DNA of 10,039 nucleotides from assembly GCA_012513235.1 (NCBI GenBank), contig JAAZCO010000143.1, forward strand, positions 1 through 10,039, in the 5' to 3' direction. Origin of the DNA: Gammaproteobacteria bacterium. GTDB lineage: Bacteria; Pseudomonadota; Gammaproteobacteria; Pseudomonadales; Pseudomonadaceae. Positions 1 to 4,985 of the stretch are shown piece by piece (position 1 is the stretch's first letter; each line of letters opens with the position of its first letter). The translations under genes were made by a program, and so were the position numbers. Under the pieces are notes generated by a model that saw only the letters and a list, made by a program, of their open reading frames with translations, did no database searches and was not told the DNA's origin.

Positions 1-68
1 TCTGGAGTAATTGGATGAGTACCCACGCGACCACGGATACCATCAGTACCAAAATACTTTCTTGTCAT
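1..68 (-). CDS. glmM: Phosphoglucosamine mutase, N-terminal fragment (runs off window)
   Basis: GlmM converts glucosamine-6-phosphate to glucosamine-1-phosphate in the cytoplasm, on the route to UDP-GlcNAc for peptidoglycan and LPS. Only the first 22 codons are visible. They read MTRKYFGTDGIRGRVG and onward, which is the typical GlmM N-terminus with the conserved YFGTDGIRG segment. The catalytic phosphoserine loop lies outside the window. The start is ATG at 66-68, with an AAGGA ribosome binding site (77-81) embedded in the last codons of folP. The gap to the folP stop is 4 nt, so translational coupling is likely. The folP-glmM pairing is widespread in gammaproteobacteria. Identity is secure despite the truncation by the window edge. 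Confidence 0.95.
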   Translation of the reverse strand, partial: MTRKYFGTDGIRGRVGTHPITP

Positions 69-72
69 GATT

Positions 73-927
73 TCATTCCTTTGCAGAGCTTTGTACTGCA
101 TTAAATATTTTCAGTACATCCATGGTTTGTTCCACATCATGCACACGTAAAATTTTCGCACCGCGCTCAAGCGCCATAACTGCTAAAGCCAGACTGCCAT
201 ATAAACGCTGATCCACCGGCTGATTCAAGATATGACCAACCATACTTTTGCGTGACACACCCACCAGCAAAGGATATTGTAAGTTCAGTAATTCAGGCAA
301 GCGTTTAAACAGCTCATAATTATGTTGCGTATTTTTAGCAAACCCAAAGCCCGGATCAAGAATAATACGATCCGTGCTAATGCCAGCCTGCACACAAGCA
401 GCAACTCGCGTCTGCAAAAACGCAGCAACCTCTGCAGCCACATCATCATAATGCGGCTCATCTTGCATGGTTTGCGGCTCACCACGCATATGCATCAAGC
501 ACACAGGCAAACCTGTTGCTGCAGCCGCGGCTAACGCCCCCTCACGCCGCAAGGCACGCACATCGTTAATCAGTCCTGCACCTAAACGGGCTGACTCAGT
601 GATCACTTCCGGAGTGGAGGTATCCACCGACACCACAACATCGCACTCACGCGCAATCAGCTCAACCAAAGGCGCAACACGATCAAGCTCTTGCTGCACA
701 CTCACCTCGGCCGCACCCGGGCGGGTTGATTCACCACCAATATCAATCAAGCTGGCACCAGCACTGTGCATTTCAATGGCACGCTGCAAAGCGGCCTCAA
801 GCGTATTGTAGCGCCCACCATCAGAAAACGAGTCTGGGGTGACATTGAGAATACCCATAACATGTGCGTGAGATAAATCGAGGGTGCGCTGAGCACAACG
901 CAAAACAGAGTTTGCCGTGACCTGCAT
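73..927 (-). CDS. folP: Dihydropteroate synthase
   Basis: FolP condenses p-aminobenzoate with 6-hydroxymethyl-dihydropterin pyrophosphate to give 7,8-dihydropteroate in folate synthesis, and it is the sulfonamide target. The 284-residue protein is a full-length TIM-barrel enzyme. Visible signatures are GILNVTPDSFSDGG (25-38), IDIGGESTRPG (61-71), ND at 121-122, D191 in DPGFGF, SRKSM with K227, and RVH at 261-263. These match E. coli active-site residues (N22, T62, R63, N115, D185, K221, R255, H257) with a constant +6 offset. F34 and P70, the positions equivalent to E. coli sulfonamide-resistance sites F28 and P64, are wild type, so sensitivity is predicted. The start is ATG with a GAAGG ribosome binding site at 935-939. 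It lies 60 bp downstream of ftsH beyond a hairpin, and 4 nt upstream of glmM. Confidence 0.98.
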   Translation of the reverse strand: MQVTANSVLRCAQRTLDLSHAHVMGILNVTPDSFSDGGRYNTLEAALQRAIEMHSAGASLIDIGGESTRPGAAEVSVQQELDRVAPLVELIARECDVVVSVDTSTPEVITESARLGAGLINDVRALRREGALAAAAATGLPVCLMHMRGEPQTMQDEPHYDDVAAEVAAFLQTRVAACVQAGISTDRIILDPGFGFAKNTQHNYELFKRLPELLNLQYPLLVGVSRKSMVGHILNQPVDQRLYGSLALAVMALERGAKILRVHDVEQTMDVLKIFNAVQSSAKE

Positions 928-957
928 AGTCTTGCCTTCTTACTTGTCGTCTATTGA

Positions 958-981
958 AACGGGCGCTAATGAGCGCCCGTT
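958..981 (-). terminator. Hairpin after ftsH, weak intrinsic terminator or attenuator
   Basis: A perfect 10-bp GC-rich stem (AACGGGCGCT paired with AGCGCCCGTT) encloses a 4-nt loop. It starts 6 nt after the ftsH stop codon and lies about 30 nt upstream of the folP start. In the transcribed (minus) direction the stem is followed only by TTTCAAT, with the first T's belonging to the stem, so the U-tract is poor. This suggests partial termination or an mRNA 3'-end stabiliser that lowers folP-glmM expression relative to ftsH. That role is inference. Confidence 0.6.
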
Positions 982-987
982 GGAGTT

Positions 988-2919
988 TTAGTGTTCGCCA
1001 GCCGGCCCACCGATAGGTGCATCAGGCCTTTCAGCCTCGGGTTTAGGCTCAACATCCGCCGCAGGCGGCTTACCCGCTGAACCACCACCGGTCCAATCTT
1101 TTGGCTCACGCGGCTCACGACCCGACATAATATCGTCGATTTGATCGCTATCAATGGTCTCGTACTTCATTAGAGCCAAGGCCATCGCTTCGAGCTTGTC
1201 ACGGTTATCATGCAAAATTTTAGTTGCAGTGGCATAACACTCATCAATGATGTCACGAATTTCTTGGTCAATCAGCTTAGCTGTTTCACCAGAAACGTTA
1301 CCTGCACCGCCGCCAGAGCGACCTAAGTAACCTTCGTTTTCATCTTCAGAGTACAGCAATGGTCCTAACTTCTCAGATAAGCCCCACTTGGTCACCATAT
1401 TGCGTGCCAATTGTGTAGCACGCATAATATCGTTGGATGCACCAGTGGTAACACCATCAAAACCCAGCGTCATTTCTTCAGCGATACGACCACCATACAG
1501 CGAGCAGATCTGACTGATCAAACCGCGCTTAGACAAGCTATAGCGGTCTTCTTCCGGCAAGAACATCGTTACACCCAACGCACGACCACGCGGGATAATC
1601 GATACCTTATAGACTGGGTCATGCTCAGGCACCATACGTCCAACAATCGCGTGACCGGCTTCATGATAAGCAGTGTTGAGCTTTTCTTTCTCGGACATCA
1701 CCATCGATTTGCGCTCTGCGCCCATCATGATTTTATCTTTAGCTAACTCAAACTCTTTCATGCCCACTAACCGGCTTTCAGAGCGTGCAGCAAACAATGC
1801 AGCCTCATTCACCAAGTTAGCTAAGTCTGCACCGGAGAAGCCTGGTGTACCACGGGCAATCACTGCGGCATCGACATCATCAGCCACTGGTACTTTGCGC
1901 ATATGCACATACAAAATTTGTTCGCGACCACGGATATCAGGCAAACCTACAACCACCTGGCGGTCAAAACGACCTGGACGCAGTAACGCTGGGTCCAACA
2001 CATCCGGACGGTTAGTTGCAGCAATCACGATCACGCCGTCATTGTCTTCAAAACCATCCATCTCAACCAAGAGCTGGTTTAGGGTTTGCTCGCGCTCATC
2101 GTTACCACCACCCATTCCGGCACCACGATGACGACCGACCGCATCAATTTCATCAATAAAGATAATGCAGGGTGCGTGCTTTTTCGCTTGCTCGAACATA
2201 TCGCGCACACGTGAGGCACCGACACCAACAAACATTTCGACGAAGTCAGAACCAGAAATAGTAAAGAAAGGTACTTTTGCTTCACCAGCAATGGCCTTAG
2301 CCAGCAACGTTTTACCTGTACCTGGTTGACCCACCATCAACACGCCGCGTGGAATCTTACCGCCCAAGCGCTGAAAGCGGCTCGGGTCGCGTAAGAACTC
2401 AACGATTTCGCCCACTTCTTCTTTGGCTTCATCACAACCGGCTACGTCAGCGAGCGTGGTTTTAATCTGATCTTCAGCCAACAAGCGCGCTTTACTTTTA
2501 CCAAAACTCATCGGGCCGCCCTTGCCGCCGGCACCGCCCTGCATTTGACGCATAAAAAACATCACAATGGCGAAAATAATCAGAATCGGGAAGCTCGCAA
2601 CCAGCAACTGCATCCACATACTCTGACGCTCAGGCTGCTTACCGACAACGCTGACATTGTTATCGATTAAGTCACCCATCAAGCCATTATCTTGAATCGC
2701 TGGACGCACTGTTTCAAACTCGCTGCCATCAGCACGTTTACCACTGATCACAAAACCATCAACAGTCACCTGCTGCACGCGACCTGACTTGACCTCTTCA
2801 ATAAAGGTACTGTAGTTCAGCTTGCCGGTATCACTTTGCGAGGTAAAGTTGTTCATTACGGTCACTAGGACAGCAGCGATAACCAACCACAAAAGTAGGT
2901 TTTTAGTCATATCGTTCAC
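988..2919 (-). CDS. ftsH: ATP-dependent membrane zinc metalloprotease FtsH
   Basis: FtsH is a hexameric inner-membrane AAA+ protease. In other bacteria it degrades the heat-shock sigma factor, LpxC and unassembled membrane proteins. At 643 residues it is full length. Order: TM1 about 7-22, a periplasmic domain about 24-103, TM2 about 104-123, then AAA+ and M41 protease domains. Walker A is GQPGTGKT (197-204; the usual P at 198 is Q), Walker B is IIFIDE (252-257), the pore motif is FVG (230-232), and the second region of homology has arginine fingers R314 and R317. The zinc site is HEAGH (419-423) plus D497, spaced as in E. coli. The C-terminus is Pro/Gly-rich and ends PIGGPAGEH, as in pseudomonads. 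The start is a GTG with AGAGGG at 2929-2934, 9 nt upstream. An internal ATG at codon 4 corresponds to the E. coli start and cannot be excluded. It follows rlmE after 118 bp. Confidence 0.98.
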   Translation of the reverse strand: MNDMTKNLLLWLVIAAVLVTVMNNFTSQSDTGKLNYSTFIEEVKSGRVQQVTVDGFVISGKRADGSEFETVRPAIQDNGLMGDLIDNNVSVVGKQPERQSMWMQLLVASFPILIIFAIVMFFMRQMQGGAGGKGGPMSFGKSKARLLAEDQIKTTLADVAGCDEAKEEVGEIVEFLRDPSRFQRLGGKIPRGVLMVGQPGTGKTLLAKAIAGEAKVPFFTISGSDFVEMFVGVGASRVRDMFEQAKKHAPCIIFIDEIDAVGRHRGAGMGGGNDEREQTLNQLLVEMDGFEDNDGVIVIAATNRPDVLDPALLRPGRFDRQVVVGLPDIRGREQILYVHMRKVPVADDVDAAVIARGTPGFSGADLANLVNEAALFAARSESRLVGMKEFELAKDKIMMGAERKSMVMSEKEKLNTAYHEAGHAIVGRMVPEHDPVYKVSIIPRGRALGVTMFLPEEDRYSLSKRGLISQICSLYGGRIAEEMTLGFDGVTTGASNDIMRATQLARNMVTKWGLSEKLGPLLYSEDENEGYLGRSGGGAGNVSGETAKLIDQEIRDIIDECYATATKILHDNRDKLEAMALALMKYETIDSDQIDDIMSGREPREPKDWTGGGSAGKPPAADVEPKPEAERPDAPIGGPAGEH

Positions 2920-3037
2920 TTCTATATACCCTCTGCTGCAACAACCGCAACAAAAACGTCAATTACATTCAACAAACTTACTACATATTGACGCTGTGCG
3001 TAGGTTTGTCATGTAACAATACATTTAAACACGTCAG

Positions 3038-3673
3038 TCAAACATCTTCATCAACTGCGTACATACCACGCGCTAATAAATACTGCTCACGGGAACGGTC
3101 ACGTGATGATGTCGGCTTGCGCATCTGAACTTTATCAAATCGCTGTCGCACATCGCGCAAATATTCATCAAAACCTTCACCATGGAAAATTTTAATTAAA
3201 AAGTCACCACCGGGACGCAGCACTTTGGTTGCCAAATCTAAGGCCAACTCACATAAATACATGGCTGCAGCCTGATCAGCTGTGCGTACACCACTCATAT
3301 TGGGGGCCATATCAGAAATAACAAGGTCTACAGGCTGATTTCCCACTGCATCCATAATTTCATTAAAGACTTTATCTTCAGTAAAGTCGCCTTCAATAAA
3401 GGTCACATCGGCAATGGCTGACATCGGTAAAATATCCGAAGCAATCAGGGTGCCTTTATCGCCAATCACACGGCTGGTCACTTGCGACCAACCACCGGGC
3501 GCACTGCCCAAATCAATCACCGTCATACCGGGTCGTAAAATGCGATCTTTCTCTTGAATCTCTAACAACTTGTAACTCGCACGCGAACGGTAGCCATCTT
3601 TTTGCGCCATTTTGACAAAAGGATCGTCAAAATGCTCTTTTAACCAACGCGAACTACTTTTAGATCGAGCCAC
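3038..3673 (-). CDS. rlmE: 23S rRNA (uridine-2'-O-)methyltransferase RlmE (FtsJ/RrmJ)
   Basis: RlmE uses S-adenosylmethionine to methylate the 2'-OH of U2552 (E. coli numbering) in the 23S A-loop, late in 50S assembly. The protein from the chosen start has 211 residues (E. coli 209). It shows the SAM motif DLGSAPGGWSQ (54-64), DMAPNMSG (121-128), and the catalytic set K35, D121, K161 and E196, which equals E. coli K38, D124, K164 and E199 with a constant -3 offset. The open frame extends 15 codons further upstream to an ATG at 3718. I chose the GTG at 3671-3673 because AAGAGGT (3679-3685) sits 5 nt before it, the upstream ATG has no Shine-Dalgarno sequence, and the family N-terminus ARSKSS(S/N)RWL begins here. 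It is followed by ftsH, the usual pairing, and diverges from yhbY. Confidence 0.96.
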   Translation of the reverse strand: MARSKSSSRWLKEHFDDPFVKMAQKDGYRSRASYKLLEIQEKDRILRPGMTVIDLGSAPGGWSQVTSRVIGDKGTLIASDILPMSAIADVTFIEGDFTEDKVFNEIMDAVGNQPVDLVISDMAPNMSGVRTADQAAAMYLCELALDLATKVLRPGGDFLIKIFHGEGFDEYLRDVRQRFDKVQMRKPTSSRDRSREQYLLARGMYAVDEDV

Positions 3674-3743
3674 GGAATACCTCTTAAGCTTCAGGTCAGG
3701 TAAACTACCTACCTTCATTCATGTTACGACTCAGAGGTCGATT
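3674..3743. promoter_or_regulatory. Divergent rlmE / yhbY intergenic region with interrupted dyad
   Basis: These 70 bp separate the two divergent start codons. The ribosome binding sites for rlmE (3679-3685) and yhbY (3733-3738) leave only about 47 bp for two promoters, so they would overlap. I see no convincing -35/-10 pair on either strand. The region holds a dyad AGGTA-AAC-TACCT (3698-3710), flanked by repeats of the same half-site (CAGGTCAGGTA on the left, TACCTACCTT on the right). Pairing over the 10-nt arms is 7 of 10 plus one wobble. An operator is possible but unproven. Confidence 0.4.
3679..3685 (-). promoter_or_regulatory. rlmE ribosome binding site fixing a GTG start
   Basis: AAGAGGT on the minus strand lies 5 nt before the GTG at 3671-3673. 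It selects the 211-residue product over the 226-residue one that would begin at the ATG at 3716-3718. Confidence 0.8.
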
Positions 3744-4052
3744 ATGTCGCTCACACAAGAGCAAAAGAAACAGTTTAAATCCATCGGCCATCACTTAAAG
3801 CCGATTGTAACCATTGCCGATAACGGTTTAACCGAAGGCGTACTGGCTGAACTGGATCGCGCACTCAATGATCACGAACTGATCAAGATTCAACTGCGTG
3901 CAGAACGCGATGACCGTACAGCACTGATTGAACAGCTGTGCGCACAAAGCAGCAGCCTTTTGATACAAAGTATCGGTAAGGTCGCGTTAATCTATCGCAA
4001 AAACCCGCAACCCAATAAAAACCTATCTAACATCTTACGTTACAACAGCTGA
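3744..4052 (+). CDS. yhbY: YhbY-family CRM-domain RNA-binding protein (ribosome assembly)
   Basis: YhbY is a small single-domain protein with a CRM (IF3-C-like) RNA-binding fold, associated with pre-50S ribosomal particles. The 102-residue product (E. coli 97) spans the whole domain: LTQEQKKQFKSIGHHLKP (3-20), the loop ADNGLTEG (25-32), NDHELIK, and the C-terminal IGKVALIYR strand. E. coli has GSNG at 25-28, while here the first glycine is alanine (ADNG). The start is ATG at 3744 with AGAGGT at 3733-3738, 5 nt away. The frame is open for 44 more codons upstream, but those overlap rlmE antisense and match no family sequence. It is the only plus-strand gene. It is divergent from rlmE, which also acts on the 50S, and converges on the small membrane-protein gene. 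Confidence 0.95.
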   Translation: MSLTQEQKKQFKSIGHHLKPIVTIADNGLTEGVLAELDRALNDHELIKIQLRAERDDRTALIEQLCAQSSSLLIQSIGKVALIYRKNPQPNKNLSNILRYNS

Positions 4053-4068
4053 TCTAAACTGCTGTTTT
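4044..4068 (+). terminator. Possible weak yhbY terminator
   Basis: An inverted repeat AACAGC (4044-4049) / GCTGTT (4061-4066) brackets the yhbY stop codon, with an 11-nt loop. T's at 4065-4068 end the right arm. The stem is only 6 bp, so intrinsic termination would be weak unless helped by the larger hairpin just downstream. Confidence 0.35.
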
Positions 4069-4106
4069 CCAGTTCCGCGAGCGTTACTTAAACGCTCGCG
4101 ACTGGA
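4068..4106. terminator. Long hairpin between convergent genes (U-tract absent)
   Basis: A 10-bp perfect core stem (CGCGAGCGTT at 4076-4085, AACGCTCGCG at 4091-4100) has a 5-nt loop. Beyond a 2-nt bulge (TC, 4074-4075) it is extended by TCCAGT / ACTGGA. The structure covers the 3' end of the small membrane-protein gene, whose TAA stop (4088-4090) lies in the loop. Neither strand has a U-tract after the stem, so it is not a standard intrinsic terminator. It may act as a roadblock, an RNA 3'-end protector, or part of a Rho-dependent end for the convergent transcripts. Confidence 0.5.
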
Positions 4107-4528
4107 CGCTGCATCGGTACTGGCTGAATCACCAATAACAAGCCGCATAAACCCAAAACAATATAACTGTAAGCCAGCCAATATTGTGCACTGGGCAGCA
4201 ACGCTTGGATTAGCAAAAAACTACTGCTTAACAGCAAGGCCACCAATAACAATTGCCCGCGAATATCTTTAAGCAACTGTTTAGCTGGCAGCACCCGCAC
4301 CAACACCAACATCTGTAGCACCACGCACGCTAAGGCAAAGCCCACCACGATAGAGCGCGTATACTGCTCAACTTCTTGCACTAAAACACTGGCAAACCCA
4401 AGGTGTACCAGTGCTTTAAGCAAAACAAAGTGCAAAACCCAAAGGCCGCCCACCCAAAACACTTGCGCAAACTGCCAAGTGATTGAGCCGGCACGCCAGG
4501 GTGCTGCACTAGATATGACGCACCTCAA
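4088..4528 (-). CDS. Small four-helix membrane protein (DUF4149-like), function unknown
   Basis: The predicted product is a hydrophobic protein of up to 146 residues with four likely transmembrane segments: about 19-40 (starting at FAQVFWVGGLWVLHF), 60-80, 91-111 and 116-136. There is no signal peptidase site or enzymatic motif. The WVGGLW motif in the first helix and the position between greA and yhbY fit the DUF4149 / PA4754-type family. I make this assignment from memory, with moderate confidence. The start is uncertain. The frame's only standard initiator before TM1 is a TTG at 4526-4528, which overlaps greA by 20 nt and lacks a good ribosome binding site. A strong GAGGTG (4521-4526) instead points 4 nt downstream to an in-frame ATA (4514-4516). 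The GTG overlapping the greA stop (TAGTG) is out of frame. The gene probably ends the carA-greA transcription unit and is translationally coupled to greA. Confidence 0.85.
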   Translation of the reverse strand: MRCVISSAAPWRAGSITWQFAQVFWVGGLWVLHFVLLKALVHLGFASVLVQEVEQYTRSIVVGFALACVVLQMLVLVRVLPAKQLLKDIRGQLLLVALLLSSSFLLIQALLPSAQYWLAYSYIVLGLCGLLLVIQPVPMQRPVASV

Positions 4529-4985
4529 CGATTTCGTATTCGATCACACCGCCAGGCGTTTGCACTGCAACCACTTCACCTTCTTCTTTACCCACTAAAG
4601 CGCGAGCAATAGGCGAAGTCACAGAGATTTTACCCTCTTTAAGGTCAGCTTCATCCTCACCAACAATCTGGTAGGAAACGCTCTCGTCGGTTTCAACGTT
4701 AGCAATTTCAACGGTAGTACCAAAAAACACTTTGCCTGAGTAAGGGATGGTAGTGACATCGATAATCTGCGCAGCTGATAAGCGCCCTTCGATATCACGA
4801 ATACGTGCCTCACTCATACCCTGCTGCTCACGCGCCGCATGATACTCAGCGTTCTCTGATAAATCACCCAACTCACGCGCAGTGGCAATCGCTGAGGTGA
4901 TTTGTGGACGCAGTACTGTTTTAAGGTACTTAAGTTCTTCTTCCAAGGCGCTAGCGCCTTGGAGTGTCATTGGATATTTAGTCAC
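4509..4985 (-). CDS. greA: Transcription elongation factor GreA
   Basis: GreA enters the RNA polymerase secondary channel and stimulates cleavage of backtracked RNA. At 158 residues it has the same length as E. coli GreA. The N-terminal coiled coil (about 1-75) carries the tip acidic residues D41 and E44 in GDLSENAEYHAAREQQG, at E. coli numbering. The C-terminal FKBP-like domain includes VGEDEADLKEGKISVTSPIARALVGKEEG and ends in EVRHI. The start is GTG (4983-4985), overlapping the carB TGA by 4 nt (GTGA), with AGGA 8 nt upstream (4994-4997) inside carB. An in-frame ATG at codon 6 has no better site. It is coupled to carB upstream and to the small membrane-protein gene downstream. The 5' coding region contains a perfect 22-bp palindrome at 4942-4963. 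Confidence 0.98.
   Translation of the reverse strand: MTKYPMTLQGASALEEELKYLKTVLRPQITSAIATARELGDLSENAEYHAAREQQGMSEARIRDIEGRLSAAQIIDVTTIPYSGKVFFGTTVEIANVETDESVSYQIVGEDEADLKEGKISVTSPIARALVGKEEGEVVAVQTPGGVIEYEIVEVRHI
4942..4963. repeat. Perfect 22-bp palindrome in the greA 5' coding region
   Basis: The half-site TCCAAGGCGCT is followed immediately by its exact reverse complement AGCGCCTTGGA. It lies 19 nt inside greA, over codons for LQGASALE. In mRNA it would fold as an 8-9 bp stem with a 4-6 nt loop close to the initiation region. Function unknown; it may be a chance product of codon choice. Confidence 0.9.

Noticed and set aside
2984..3012. Candidate ftsH promoter on the minus strand: ATGACA, 17-nt spacer, AATATG
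   Set aside because: The -35 is close to consensus, but the -10 matches only 3 of 6. No heat-shock (sigma-32) type site was seen in the 118-bp gap either, so I do not call a promoter.
2822..3016. 64-codon plus-strand frame over the ftsH start and upstream gap
   Set aside because: It is mostly antisense to ftsH, has no family resemblance and no clear ribosome binding site. It is a shadow frame.
3011..3024. ATGTA-ACAA-TACAT inverted repeat after rlmE
   Set aside because: The arms are only 5 bp and A/T-rich, with no U-tract in the transcribed direction. It is too weak for a terminator.
3869..3885. TGATCA-N5-TGATCA repeat inside yhbY
   Set aside because: It is explained by codons for the conserved NDHELIK segment, and such short palindromes recur by chance.
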